Notes: generated by a model from the sequence alone, not told the origin. DNA of 64,000 bases from Pseudarthrobacter oxydans (GCF_034258515.1 NZ_CP139438.1:2852001-2916000), one strand, 5' to 3'; counted from the first letter of the stretch, positions 24,435-32,821 are shown. Program-made: numbers and translations.

Positions 24435-25288
24435 CTCAACACCCGCTCATCCTGCGGAAGAGCGCCAATCCTTAGCATGATGGAGTAGCAGACCAGCGAA
24501 ACCACCAGTCCCCCGAGCAGGACTGCCGCGCCTACAGCCGTGTTGTAAGCCTGCACCGCTTCCGGCCGCGTTGCCAGCAGGATCATGACGATCCACGGGG
24601 CAGCGACAGCAAGGCGCGCCGCATTGACGGTCCAGGACTGCCTCGCTTCAAGTTCGCTGCGGGTGCGAGCACTTTCGCGGAGGAATTCGGCCAGCGTACC
24701 GAGCAGCCTGCCCAGATCGGAGCCCCCGACCTCGCGGGTGAGGCGCAGGGCCTCGACAATGCGGTCAGCGACAGGGTCGGCGAGCCGGTGTTTGAGCTTG
24801 TTCAGCGACGCATCGAACTGGCCTCCCGCGCGATAGTCGGCGGCGAATTCCCGAAAGACGTGCCGCAACTCTTCGGGGCCTTTGTCCCCCAGCTGAATCA
24901 GTGCCTCGGGCAGCGGCAAACCGGCGCGTATCGCGGAGCGGAGGTGATCGACGACGTCGGGCCACAACTGTCGCAACAGGGCGCTTCTCTTTTTCGCCCT
25001 CCAGCGCAGGACACTGACGGGGAGCCATGCCGCGAACAGCGCGAAGCAGCCAGCGATTGGCCAGGAGCGGCTAATGGCGTAGAACACCAGGGCCACGAAG
25101 AGCCCCAGGCCCAAGCACGTACCCAACAATCCGCCCGGAGATACTCTGTCCACGCCCGCGGAGGCGAGAAGATCGGCCAGGCGGCTGGCCTTCCGCTCCC
25201 GCGGACCGTGTGCCGGAGACTCCCAGCAGGACCACCAGATCAGGAAGAGGCCCGTCCCTGCCGTCACCCCCAGCAATGCTGACGTCAT
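24431..25288 (-). CDS. tadB: Tad pilus inner-membrane platform protein TadB
   Basis: A 285-residue T2SSF-domain protein. Membrane spans occur near the N-terminus (LLGVTAGTGLFLIWW), at residues 60-95 and at the C-terminus (AAVLLGGLVVSLVCYSIML). The cytoplasmic domain contains LWPDVVDHLRSAIRAGLPLP and the GGSDLGRLLGTLAEFLRE segment. TadB and TadC form the platform that CpaF drives. It overlaps cpaF and tadC on both sides by four bases, showing an operon with coupled translation. It is the only one of the three core genes left intact. Confidence 0.93.
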   Translation of the reverse strand: MTSALLGVTAGTGLFLIWWSCWESPAHGPRERKASRLADLLASAGVDRVSPGGLLGTCLGLGLFVALVFYAISRSWPIAGCFALFAAWLPVSVLRWRAKKRSALLRQLWPDVVDHLRSAIRAGLPLPEALIQLGDKGPEELRHVFREFAADYRAGGQFDASLNKLKHRLADPVADRIVEALRLTREVGGSDLGRLLGTLAEFLRESARTRSELEARQSWTVNAARLAVAAPWIVMILLATRPEAVQAYNTAVGAAVLLGGLVVSLVCYSIMLRIGALPQDERVLR

Positions 25289-25536
25289 CGCGGATCCAGC
25301 AACGCCGCGACGTCGTAGCCTGCCCGGTTGAACTTTTCAGCGGCAGGCATCGAGTTGGCCCTGGCCTGCAGGGTGCCATCCATCATGGTGAACACCGGGG
25401 AGGACTCGATGATGCCGTTTTCGACGCGGCGGCCCAAGGACAGGATCTCGGTGACCTCCCTGCGTCCGTTGGCGTGCCGGCTGCAGTGCACCACCAGGTC
25501 GATGCAGGATGCGACGGTGGGGACAACAAAGGCGCT
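25285..25536 (-). pseudogene. cpaF: cpaF/tadA 3' fragment, cut off by element 2
   Basis: The minus strand encodes the C-terminal 83 residues of the Tad secretion ATPase: AFVVPTVASCIDLVVHCSRH, then RREVTEILSLGRRVENGIIE and a C-terminal AGYDVAALLDPR. The frame continues upstream only to the junction at 25533-25536. Joining 36084-35113, the shared AGCG and 25532-25285 gives 1224 bases, a continuous frame of 407 codons plus stop, and the protein reads AGENISSAFVVPTVAS through the join, as in intact CpaF proteins. Confidence 0.94.
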
Positions 25537-25547
25537 AGTGTTCTATG
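25522..25547. other. Left attachment junction of element 2
   Basis: Hybrid of cpaF codons (left side; AFVVPT on the minus strand) and element sequence (right side). Core CGCT at 25533-25536. The element-side sequence on the minus strand reads GACATAGAACACT before the core, which forms a dyad with the element side of the right junction. Confidence 0.85.
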
Positions 25548-25575
25548 TCATGTCACCATTAGAGGAGACCAAGAG

Positions 25576-26847
25576 TCATCCTCCGGTGGTCTCGTCGAAC
25601 GCTTCTAGCTCCGGAACCCCAGCCCCGTACTTACAGTCCCTGACGAGGAGCTTTTGAGCCGTTATGGGCAGAGCGTTAGGACCCCATTGAGGATCTTCGA
25701 AAACGTTCCCTTTAAAAAAGCACTCACTGAATGTAACGGTTCTCGAAGCAGCCCTCACAAACATTGAACCCGCTTCAAAACGGCACTCTTCGAAGATCAC
25801 ATCCCATCCCGGCGCGATCACGCTGAACGAGCCACCTTGGAGACTAAAATTGCGGATTCGCACCAGCTTCTGCTTTGCCGGCTTCGGGGAAGGAGTAGTC
25901 ACCTTCTCCCCATCAAAATTTCTCTCTTGAAGGATGATCGAAATCGAACCGCTTTCCAGCACAGAATCAGTCAAATGGAACCGGGAGCCATCCATCTCTA
26001 GACAGGTGGCGGCATAACCAAGAAAACCACCTCGAACGTCTACGTCTTTAAGGCTCGCGAAATTGCAACTTGTTGCCCCCCGAATCCGCAATGCGCCAGG
26101 CCTCTCAATAACCACACCATCAAAGGAGGGCGCAGCCCCTGTAATGTCTAAAGCAATATTGCATCGCCCCCAAAACCTTTTCTCCGCGGTTTTCCCGTTG
26201 AGCCGGGTGGAGACCGCGTCAAGAGTGGCAGAACGGAGTTCTCTTCGGGCCGAGTCGCTCTCCCCCGGCTGAGCAGATCGGAAATAGGCTCCAAGCAAGT
26301 CGATACAAACTTGCCGCTCATCATCGTTGCCAATCACTGCCCAGTCATCTGCCAAGGCAGCCAAGCTGTAGATGCCAGCCATCCGAACAGCCAGATGATC
26401 GGAGCCCAGCTGCTCCACCGTCTTCACATAGCGAGATCGCAACTCCGCCGTTACAGTGTCTTGGCGCCTGGACTGATCCAATGCGTGCTGCTTGTTGGAA
26501 AGTTCTAAAGCGGCAGCTGCAGTCTGCTGGGCTTTTGCAGACGTGAGTTGCGCTTCCGAAGCTATGAGCTGGGTCTTCTCCGCGGTTTGTTGACGTCGAT
26601 AGGAGAAGAATAGTGTTACGCCTACGCCCAGTGCGGCAGCGGTTGTTACAGCATTGCGAACAATTTCAAACCACTTGTCCTGGCTTAGTCTCGGTTCGTG
26701 GGACAGGGGCAATAGACTTGCGGTTTCGTATGCGGCGAAAAGCCAGATCATGCCACCTACGACGGCGAGCGAAGCAAGAAAGCCGAAGAGAAAGACGAAC
26801 GGAAGCCGCATGGGTTCCCGCTTTCCAGACTCACGCAGAAGTGGCAA
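25576..26847 (-). CDS. Membrane-anchored pentapeptide-repeat-like protein, element 2 cargo
   Basis: A 423-residue protein. Two hydrophobic segments near the N-terminus (FVFLFGFLASLAVVGGMIWL and a second around residue 70) anchor it in the membrane. A coiled-coil stretch with repeated QLxSAKAQQTAAAAL character follows, then RYVKTVEQLGSDHLAVRMAG, a segment that in many actinobacterial proteins precedes pentapeptide repeats. The rest is a beta-helix-like region (FDGVVIERPGALRIRG, CNFASLKDVDVRGGFLG). It ends 40 bases from the left junction, the position where satellites keep cargo such as anti-phage genes. A defence or exclusion role is only inferred. An internal start at 26811 is possible. Confidence 0.65.
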   Translation of the reverse strand: MPLLRESGKREPMRLPFVFLFGFLASLAVVGGMIWLFAAYETASLLPLSHEPRLSQDKWFEIVRNAVTTAAALGVGVTLFFSYRRQQTAEKTQLIASEAQLTSAKAQQTAAAALELSNKQHALDQSRRQDTVTAELRSRYVKTVEQLGSDHLAVRMAGIYSLAALADDWAVIGNDDERQVCIDLLGAYFRSAQPGESDSARRELRSATLDAVSTRLNGKTAEKRFWGRCNIALDITGAAPSFDGVVIERPGALRIRGATSCNFASLKDVDVRGGFLGYAATCLEMDGSRFHLTDSVLESGSISIILQERNFDGEKVTTPSPKPAKQKLVRIRNFSLQGGSFSVIAPGWDVIFEECRFEAGSMFVRAASRTVTFSECFFKGNVFEDPQWGPNALPITAQKLLVRDCKYGAGVPELEAFDETTGG

Positions 26848-27011
26848 TTCTTTTCCCCGATCCTTAGCCCAGCTGAAAGGTCAGATTACTGGAACAACGA
26901 CCTTTCCGAGGCGGGGCACTCCGAACTTTCTTAGGGGGCTTTAAGAGACGAACCGCCCCTTGAGCTCGTCAGGAGCAGCGGTATGGCTGGGGTTCGCAGG
27001 GTTACAGAATA

Positions 27012-27512
27012 TCAATTCGCGAGGGCCTTCACGACTGCCCCCATCGGCGCAATTAGCCTCAGCGTGTTGGGTATCAGCTGCATGCCGGGAAACTGATAAA
27101 AGCGCACCAAGTCCGCATTTGCAGCATCGACTAGGAACAGTTGGACAGGACTGCTGTGGTGCGCGGATGCTGCTTCGGAGAGGGCCTGTCGCAACAAGAG
27201 CTTTCCATGCCCGTTGCCCTGCACAGGCTTGGCCAACCCCATCTGGCACAGCAATATCCCTATCGACTGCCCATCCCGGGACCCGCTTCGAAGACGGCTA
27301 GAGTACCCTTCCGTGGCCACGATCACAGTCTTCAGGGCGAAGAACCCGACTACAACTCCAAACGAATCCAGGCAAACATGAGTAGCAACGTGTTGGGCAT
27401 TCGCTAAGGCCTGCGTTTGAAACCACTCGTCTACTGATTCCAAGCCGCAGACCATGCGCGAAATATCGTGATTTGCGTGGAGTTTCTCCACCACGTCCCA
27501 AGGCGGTGTCAC
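27012..27512 (-). CDS. GNAT-family acetyltransferase, likely toxin partner of Panacea protein
   Basis: A 166-residue GNAT protein. The acetyl-CoA motif reads MGLAKPVQGNGHGKLLLRQA, and a following VQLFLVDAANADLVRFYQFP block corresponds to the FY-containing motif B of TacT-like toxins, with an altered end. The GTG start overlaps the antitoxin stop by four bases. TacT-type GNAT toxins acetylate aminoacyl-tRNA and halt translation; they usually pair with ribbon-helix-helix antitoxins, whereas here the partner carries a Panacea domain. Activity as a toxin is inferred from this pairing. Confidence 0.75.
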   Translation of the reverse strand: MTPPWDVVEKLHANHDISRMVCGLESVDEWFQTQALANAQHVATHVCLDSFGVVVGFFALKTVIVATEGYSSRLRSGSRDGQSIGILLCQMGLAKPVQGNGHGKLLLRQALSEAASAHHSSPVQLFLVDAANADLVRFYQFPGMQLIPNTLRLIAPMGAVVKALAN

Positions 27513-28105
27513 GAAGCCCAGTACGCTCGCATCTGCTCAGCAATTGCGTCCTCGTCCAAGCTCTCCACAAATCCCTCGGGGACCAGCACCACAGCCTCGT
27601 GGAAGACACGCTCCTGTGCTGGGACCTTCTGCCTGAAGAAGCTAACCATGGACTCGTCAGGAATCGTTACCCTGTAGGAGTTATCCATGTAGTGCTGTTT
27701 CCATGGGTCTTGGCAATGAGTCAGGTTGCGGAGCTGCCCGGCTGAACAATCCTTGTACTTATCCCAAACCGCATCCAAGAAGTGGGCGACATCCTCTGGG
27801 ACGTGAACCCGCTGCTGTGCAACATGAGTACCCGAGGCGGCCAAGATCTGTCGGGTGCCGTTGTACTTTCGATAGGTCCTGTACACCACAGGGCCATGTT
27901 CAAACGCTTCAACGTCCTCATTGAAGAGTCGTTCATTAGTCGAAGCAAGATAATTGGCCTGCGCAAAATACAGAAGCTTCTGCAGCTTCAGATGGGTGAC
28001 GTCGGGCTCTTCCCTGTCGGCGTCCCGAGTCAAAAAGTAATCTGCCACATCGTCAACATTCAGGTCATGGCTGAAGAGAACGCTGGCTTCATCACTGGCG
28101 CTCAT
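27509..28105 (-). CDS. Panacea-domain (DUF4065) antitoxin-like protein
   Basis: A 198-residue protein. After a short N-terminus (LNVDDVADYFLTRDADREEP) it shows the Panacea core: THLKLQKLLYFAQANYLAST, FEHGPVVYRTYRKYNG, then a helical end. Panacea domains are promiscuous antitoxin modules that neutralise unrelated toxins. A GTG three bases earlier is an alternative start. It comes before the GNAT gene, with overlapping ends, as normal for toxin-antitoxin operons. A 7-bp dyad upstream (28169-28190) could be an operator. Confidence 0.85.
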   Translation of the reverse strand: MSASDEASVLFSHDLNVDDVADYFLTRDADREEPDVTHLKLQKLLYFAQANYLASTNERLFNEDVEAFEHGPVVYRTYRKYNGTRQILAASGTHVAQQRVHVPEDVAHFLDAVWDKYKDCSAGQLRNLTHCQDPWKQHYMDNSYRVTIPDESMVSFFRQKVPAQERVFHEAVVLVPEGFVESLDEDAIAEQMRAYWAS

Positions 28106-28108
28106 CAC

Positions 28109-28471
28109 CGCTCACATCCCCCCGGTACCCTTACCGACACGTACTCTGCCCCACTGCTGGCCCTATTTTGCAAGCAACTTTTCGCTTGCATTATCCACAC
28201 CCCGCGCGTAGCTACTTATGAAACAACCTTACATCCCACCTATGACACCAAGGAACATGTAAGGGGTGCGATCCCTATTACTATGCGTGAAAGTGTGGCA
28301 TTAGGTAGGGTGCAAGGCAAGCCCACCCGCGTGTTCGGCGAGCTTGCCCTGCATCGGGGTGCTGGCGAGGCCGTTCTGCGAGCAGTCACTGGCACGACTC
28401 GCAGCCTCCCATCGATCCGAACCGTTCAGCGAAAGGAAAAGCTCGGACGGTCGGTGACGTTGACACCCGAC
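28109..28471. other. Non-coding gap between capsid module and toxin-antitoxin pair
   Basis: 363 bases without a supportable gene; the plus-strand frame across it has no binding site and overlaps good minus-strand genes. It holds a perfect dyad at 28169-28190 and an imperfect stem-loop around 28309-28355 (TGCAAGGCAAGC pairing with GCTTGCCCTGCA) that may end transcription from the capsid module. The region is richer in A and T than its neighbours, in keeping with a promoter. Confidence 0.5.
28169..28190. promoter_or_regulatory. Dyad operator candidate upstream of the Panacea/GNAT pair
   Basis: A perfect 7-bp inverted repeat TGCAAGC and GCTTGCA with 8-base spacing lies about 65 bases before the antitoxin start. 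On the minus strand a GGATAAT sequence next to it could be a -10 box. Toxin-antitoxin operons are usually autoregulated at such sites. No -35 box is clear, so this remains a candidate. Confidence 0.4.
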
Positions 28472-28807
28472 TTACTCCCCCGGTTGGGTAGCCTTTTTCG
28501 GTTTAGAGGCGCTGACGGCTCGTTTGGCGCCGCTGGCCACATCTGACACTGAGGTGTCAGTAGCGTTCAAGCGTGCAGCCTGGGCGTCGTTCTGGACGTT
28601 CATAGCCCAGGCCGGGAGTGCTTCTCCAGGTACGAACACCACCTCGTTCCCGGTGTCCGGGTGGACGGTGTGCAGGTACCCCTGCGAGATCCGCTCAGCC
28701 CCGCCACCGGTCGTCAGACCCGAGACGCCGATCTCCGGCACTGCCACAGCTTCCGCTTCCTCCCGGCTCAAACCGTGGTCCCGCAGTTCCTCGCTACCTT
28801 TGCTCAT
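28472..28807 (-). CDS. Small protein coupled to capsid gene, element 2
   Basis: A 111-residue protein. Its central part, YLHTVHPDTGNEVVFVPGEA then LPAWA, is of a kind found directly after capsid genes in actinophages, where it is thought to be a small head-associated protein. The C-terminus is Lys/Ser-rich. The ATG overlaps the capsid stop by one base pair group (TGATG); a GTG three bases earlier is an alternative. A role in the head is inferred from position and motif only. Confidence 0.6.
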   Translation of the reverse strand: MSKGSEELRDHGLSREEAEAVAVPEIGVSGLTTGGGAERISQGYLHTVHPDTGNEVVFVPGEALPAWAMNVQNDAQAARLNATDTSVSDVASGAKRAVSASKPKKATQPGE

Positions 28808-30111
28808 CACAGCGCCCCTTGGATCGCGCGGTACACAGCGAAGGCTGCTGGACGGGCGGGCTGCACATCGCCTCTCCAGTGAGCCACTATGCCGATCTGG
28901 CCCGTGTCCGCGTACTTCTCAGTCAGAACCTGGATCGTGATCCCGAGCCGCTGGCCGATCAGGAGCTGGTTCCAGTCGCCCACGAACAGATCCGTCGCGC
29001 GGTTCGTCATGGTTCCCTGAGTGTATGAAGGCACTTGGTTCGTCATGAGCCGCGGCAGGCCGTCCACGTCCGCCGGGAGCCTCAACGGCTGGCCGGTGGT
29101 GTCGTTGGCTCCGGCGTACTGCCGGGCCAGCTTCGCGTTCCAGATCAGAGCCGTAGGTTCCTCGTTCGCGTAACGGACCTTGAAGATCGTGTCCAGCACT
29201 TCGTTGTAGTACGTGGCCGCCGTCTGGGCCGTACCGTTGGCCGCAGCACCCAGGACGTTCCCCGGCAGGACTGCGTTCAGCGCTGCAAGCACGCCGCGCG
29301 GGTTCGGCGGTGTGGGGAGGTTGATTGAGCCAGCGCCCGCGACAATCCCGCCATAGAGACCAACCAGGTCGAGCCGCTGAGCCATCGCTTTGGAAATCGC
29401 GTCCTTCACAATCCGATCAGCGTTGGAAGCGTCCTGGAACCATTCCAGTGAGCCGATAACGAGAGTGCTCATGGTCGTGGCCGTCAGCGTCACGTTGTCG
29501 AACGTCGGATCACTCGGTGTGATCGCAGATGCCTCAGCGCGGAAAGCCGCCGTGGGATCCCCGGTCAGCCGGCCAATCTTCACGGTCCCGGCGTCCATCG
29601 GGATGATCGGAGCACCGGCCTGCATCACAGCGGACTTGTTCCGGGCCAGGTCGATCAGCTCCGCAGACCATACCGTCGGAATGACTGCTGCGCCGCCTGT
29701 CGTGGACAGGGCACGGATCATGTTGCCGAGATCCCCGTACTGGCTGACAGCGTGGTCCTCGTTCGGCTCTTGGTGTGCGGCGACCACGGGGTGGGACCGG
29801 AAGCTTTCATCCCGGCGAACCGCCGCGCGCTCCCCTGTGGCCTCGTAGACGAACGTCCCGGCACGGTTCTGGGCAGATGCTCCCCCGCCCAGCAGTCCGG
29901 CGTTCGCGCTCCTGACCTGCTCTTCGAACTCATCCTGGCTGCGGAGCTGCGCCTCGCAGGCATCGATCCTCTCCGCTACCTCGTCGAGGCCCCGGGCCTC
30001 GTCCTGGGTGAGGTCCCGGTTCTCGCTCTGCGCGTGATCCATGATCTTGCGGGCCTCGGCCCTGTGGGCGTCGAGCTTCTCCCAAATCATTTGCTTCATT
30101 GTCTTTGCCAC
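28807..30111 (-). CDS. HK97-family phage major capsid protein
   Basis: A capsid protein of about 434 residues. The N-terminal 110 residues form a charged coiled region (delta/scaffold domain: WEKLDAHRAEARKIMDHAQS, LDEVAERIDACEAQLRS). The HK97 fold follows, with GDLGNMIRALSTTGGAAVIP, the E-loop/A-domain stretch ADRIVKDAISKAMAQRLDLV and a C-terminal FVGDWNQLLIGQRLGITIQV then a VAHWRGDVQPARPAAFAVYR. The GTG at 30111 has AAGGAAGG eight bases upstream and is preferred over the ATG at 30099. No protease or portal gene is near, which is unusual for a full phage and resembles phiRv1, where a capsid gene is also kept. Confidence 0.92.
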   Translation of the reverse strand: MAKTMKQMIWEKLDAHRAEARKIMDHAQSENRDLTQDEARGLDEVAERIDACEAQLRSQDEFEEQVRSANAGLLGGGASAQNRAGTFVYEATGERAAVRRDESFRSHPVVAAHQEPNEDHAVSQYGDLGNMIRALSTTGGAAVIPTVWSAELIDLARNKSAVMQAGAPIIPMDAGTVKIGRLTGDPTAAFRAEASAITPSDPTFDNVTLTATTMSTLVIGSLEWFQDASNADRIVKDAISKAMAQRLDLVGLYGGIVAGAGSINLPTPPNPRGVLAALNAVLPGNVLGAAANGTAQTAATYYNEVLDTIFKVRYANEEPTALIWNAKLARQYAGANDTTGQPLRLPADVDGLPRLMTNQVPSYTQGTMTNRATDLFVGDWNQLLIGQRLGITIQVLTEKYADTGQIGIVAHWRGDVQPARPAAFAVYRAIQGAL

Positions 30112-30376
30112 GTCAATGGCCTTCCTTGGAAACCGCGCACTGGTGGCGCGGAAAGGTGAATGGTTGGTGTTTCTTCCCGGGATGCACTCGACGCCGCGCC
30201 CAGTGGCGCTGTAGCTGGTGCGGTTCACGCTGCCAGCGGCGGAGGGGTTCTCCGTGTGGTCCAACATGCGGTGGGTGTCGCCCTGCCGCGGGTACTGCCG
30301 CTCGCTCCCACTTACTTCGCCCGGGTGGTTTTCGACCTGCCCGCCGCGGTCCGTGGAAGCTCGCTTACCTCCAACT

Positions 30377-30724
30377 TTATCGCGCCGCGCTCAGCTCCTT
30401 CATGAGTGAAAGGAGATCCCGCGTCGACCGGCGCATCAGGTCCTGCCGCTGCCCCGTTGACCCTATGTGGTCAATCAGGCGGGCCGTCGTCATCGCCAGC
30501 GAAGCCAGCGACTCCCCATACGCCGACAGCGCCCCCAGACCGTCGATCCTCCGCAGCGTCAAGGCTTCCAACTCCCCACCCCCGGTCACCGGCAACGGCG
30601 CTTCCCTCTGCCGCTTCCGCTCCCGGTAGCGGGCCATCGAATCAGCCTGGGCGCGACCGCAAACACTGCACCGGCAACCCTGCTTCCAACCGCGATAGCC
30701 GTGCTTCACGACCTGCTCCTCCAT
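30377..30724 (-). CDS. Phage-like protein with CxxC motif, possible small terminase
   Basis: A 115-residue protein. The N-terminus HGYRGWKQGCRCSVCGRAQA resembles a short Cys motif seen in several actinophage proteins that bind DNA. The C-terminal half is helical and amphipathic (LASLAMTTARLIDHIGSTGQ, then RDLLSLMKELSAAR), like the ends of some small terminase subunits. It is located upstream of the capsid gene, a usual place for a packaging gene. The terminase reading is tentative; an HNH-associated or regulatory protein is the alternative. ATG start at 30724. Confidence 0.5.
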   Translation of the reverse strand: MEEQVVKHGYRGWKQGCRCSVCGRAQADSMARYRERKRQREAPLPVTGGGELEALTLRRIDGLGALSAYGESLASLAMTTARLIDHIGSTGQRQDLMRRSTRDLLSLMKELSAAR

Positions 30725-30892
30725 AGTGACTCACTCCCCTATGCCCTACCCGGCGCCAGATCCGCGGAAATATATTGTGGACCACTGCGCGGTGGTCCAG
30801 CTTTCTCTCTGCTCAAAAACCCGGGCCCCTTTTTCGACCGCTTCTGTCTTCGGTTCCGCTTCTCCTGATCGCTTGGAGCCCTGTGGGCCTCC

Positions 30893-31498
30893 CTAGGCCT
30901 TTGGAAGGTCCTCCGTGGGTGTTTGCCCATCTGTGAGGCTGTGGCGAGGTGTGGGGTGTCGCTGGCTGTCCGTCTCCCGTAGGTCATGCCTCAACGCGTC
31001 GAGTATCTGCTTGCGGTGAGTATCCATATTCACCGGGAACCAATGCAATGTGTCCTGCTGGATTTCCTTGTGGTTGGTTGCCGCCCGTTGGACCAACTCT
31101 GCTACTGAACTAAGTTGCCAAGTGGCAGAGTCGAGAGCCTCCTGCAATTTGGGGTCGTCGTTGAAAAGCGCCACATGCGCCGCCGCTGCTTTGAATCTCA
31201 CTTCAGCTTCCATCGCATGCTGCAGATCCCACTCGATCGGCTCCGCTGTGAAGGCCTTAGTAACCAGCACTTGGTATTCATCCATGCTCAGCAGGAGGTT
31301 CCGGTAATCCTCTTCCTTCTGGATGCGAAGGGACTCCTGCCGTGTGTGGTCCTTTTCAAGCTCCCACATCACGCGTTGGGCGTGATGGGTTCGCGCCGCG
31401 TTCCGGTTGGTGGAATATGCCGTGATGCCTGCGCCGACTAGACCGGACGCCACAACTCCTCCGGTGGAAATCAGGAGTCTCATAGTTTCAGGGTCCAT
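30893..31498 (-). CDS. Single-span membrane protein with coiled coil, element 2
   Basis: A 201-residue protein. An N-terminal hydrophobic helix (LLISTGGVVASGLVGAGITA) is followed by a long helical cytoplasmic part (WELEKDHTRQESLRIQKEED) and a second helical region around AAAAHVALFNDDPKLQEALD. Such membrane-anchored helical proteins are common in actinobacterial accessory regions without known function. Located between the replication-like gene and the capsid gene, it may be cargo rather than a structural protein. The 168 bases downstream hold nothing I can support. Confidence 0.6.
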   Translation of the reverse strand: MDPETMRLLISTGGVVASGLVGAGITAYSTNRNAARTHHAQRVMWELEKDHTRQESLRIQKEEDYRNLLLSMDEYQVLVTKAFTAEPIEWDLQHAMEAEVRFKAAAAHVALFNDDPKLQEALDSATWQLSSVAELVQRAATNHKEIQQDTLHWFPVNMDTHRKQILDALRHDLRETDSQRHPTPRHSLTDGQTPTEDLPKA

Positions 31499-31536
31499 AC
31501 CCAGACATTAGCTTCAAGTGTTTCTTCGGTACGTCA

Positions 31537-31788
31537 TCATTGTTCCGCGTCGGGTTCCGGGAGATTGCCGTCGACGGCTTCCGCTTGCTTGATCAGGTAG
31601 TCCAGAATCTGTTCCTGTTGCGGTCCGGCGGTCACGGCCTCGATGATGCTGATTGCCGTCATGAGTAACCCCTGCGCCTCGGGCAACGTCCTGGGAAGGA
31701 GGGCTTCCCCCGCTTCAAGGTCGCGTTCGAACGCTGCCCGGCGGAGGGCGATTATGGTCTGGATTGCTGCTGTCGTGCTCATTGACAT
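31537..31788 (-). CDS. Small helical protein, element 2, 83 residues
   Basis: Start MSMSTTAAIQTIIALRRAAF with a GAAGGGAA binding site eleven bases upstream; the longer frame from 31899 lacks one and overlaps the replication-like gene. The product is helical (LPEAQGLLMTAISIIEAVTA) with an acidic C-terminus (EPDAEQ). No family recognised. Genes of this kind follow replication genes in several actinobacterial prophage-like elements, but role is unknown. Confidence 0.55.
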   Translation of the reverse strand: MSMSTTAAIQTIIALRRAAFERDLEAGEALLPRTLPEAQGLLMTAISIIEAVTAGPQQEQILDYLIKQAEAVDGNLPEPDAEQ

Positions 31789-31862
31789 GATGCTTTTCCC
31801 TTCGTTGTACGTCCGGCTGGTGGACGCCTGTGTGCGTTCGTTTTGCCCAAAGTGCGCGCTGG

Positions 31863-32549
31863 TCAAACCACCACGCCCTGATGAGCACAGAACTGACAAA
31901 ACCTCGAACCCTTATTGACCTGCCCCTGATTCAAAGCGCCTTGGCAGCCGGTAGTGGCGCACGGATCCCCGAACCTCGGCGACGACTCAGTCCACGAGCC
32001 CTGAGGAACTTTCTCAATTTCAGGAGCTTCTTTCTTAAAAGCTTTCTGTTCCTGGCCTGTCCTGTACCTGTCCTGGGATTCTGAACTACTTTCTTCACCG
32101 CTTTCTGAACTCTTGGATGCACTACCGGATGCACTCCCGTCTGAACTTTTAGATGCACTCCCGGCTTTCATCGAGTCGCAGTTCTTCGGCTCACACAGGG
32201 AATGGTCACCGTGCTTGCACGCAGTCCTGCGCCGTTTGTCGGCCTTGTTCTGAGCCGTCTTGTTGCGGACCCACAAGGGCGGTGCATGGTTTTCCTCGAA
32301 GTCGAGAACGACGTATCCGCCCCCTTCGGCCTCTATGAGCCAACCGGCTTCCACCAACTGGGCAAGGCTCCCGGCAGGGTCGGAAACATCACTGCACCGC
32401 TCCGCCTGGACCTGGCTCAGATACCCGTCCCAGGACTCAAGCCGTGAACAAGTGCCGATCATGGAAGTCAGGTGATGCCTTGTTTCGTACGAGAGCTTGA
32501 CGTAGCGCGGCTGTTCAAAGAAGTTATCGTCGTACCGCGTCCAAGCCAT
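31863..32549 (-). CDS. Replication-initiation-like protein of element 2
   Basis: A 228-residue protein. The N-terminal domain (MAWTRYDDNFFEQPRYVKLS, then SLAQLVEAGWLIEAEGGGYV) is a winged-helix of the type found in phage replication and DnaD-like initiators. A CKHGDHSLCEPKNC cluster follows, then a Ser-rich linker and a C-terminal region with CATTGCQG and CQFCAHQ pairs that can bind zinc. It takes the place that the primase-helicase has in element 1. Its ATG overlaps the stop of the 90-residue gene. The function is inferred from domain style and position. Confidence 0.65.
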   Translation of the reverse strand: MAWTRYDDNFFEQPRYVKLSYETRHHLTSMIGTCSRLESWDGYLSQVQAERCSDVSDPAGSLAQLVEAGWLIEAEGGGYVVLDFEENHAPPLWVRNKTAQNKADKRRRTACKHGDHSLCEPKNCDSMKAGSASKSSDGSASGSASKSSESGEESSSESQDRYRTGQEQKAFKKEAPEIEKVPQGSWTESSPRFGDPCATTGCQGALNQGQVNKGSRFCQFCAHQGVVV

Positions 32550-32821
32550 CAGGCCACCCCCTGCTTCAGTCGGCAGACCGGTCCCAGCTTGGCGGAGACG
32601 CTACGCGAGTTCCACAGCGGAGCATTGCACCGGCGGAAGCGGCAGCAGAGACTAAGCCCGAACGCGGCAGCGGACTTGCGGAGTATCTCCAGCGTTACGT
32701 CAGTGGGGTTGACGTGGATTGATCCAGTAGGAGCCACGTCGGCCGTAGAATTAGAGAGGTCGCCCAGACCACTTTGTATCCCCTCGGATCCCCCAACCGA
32801 GGGGATTTTCATTTCGCTCAT
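32549..32821 (-). CDS. Unknown 90-residue protein, element 2
   Basis: A small protein starting MSEMKIPSVGGSEGIQSGLG. The second half is basic and Cys-containing (LGLSLCCRFRRCNAPLWNSR would be part of it; only the CCRFRRC core is distinctive). Start overlaps the stop of the directionality-factor candidate by four bases, and its stop adjoins the start of the replication-like gene. Context shows a tight operon. No function recognised. Confidence 0.5.
   Translation of the reverse strand: MSEMKIPSVGGSEGIQSGLGDLSNSTADVAPTGSIHVNPTDVTLEILRKSAAAFGLSLCCRFRRCNAPLWNSRSVSAKLGPVCRLKQGVA

Noticed and set aside
27782..28546. Plus-strand frame of 254 residues over the antitoxin gene and gap
   Set aside because: No ribosome binding site, no recognisable domain, and it is antisense to a well supported Panacea gene.
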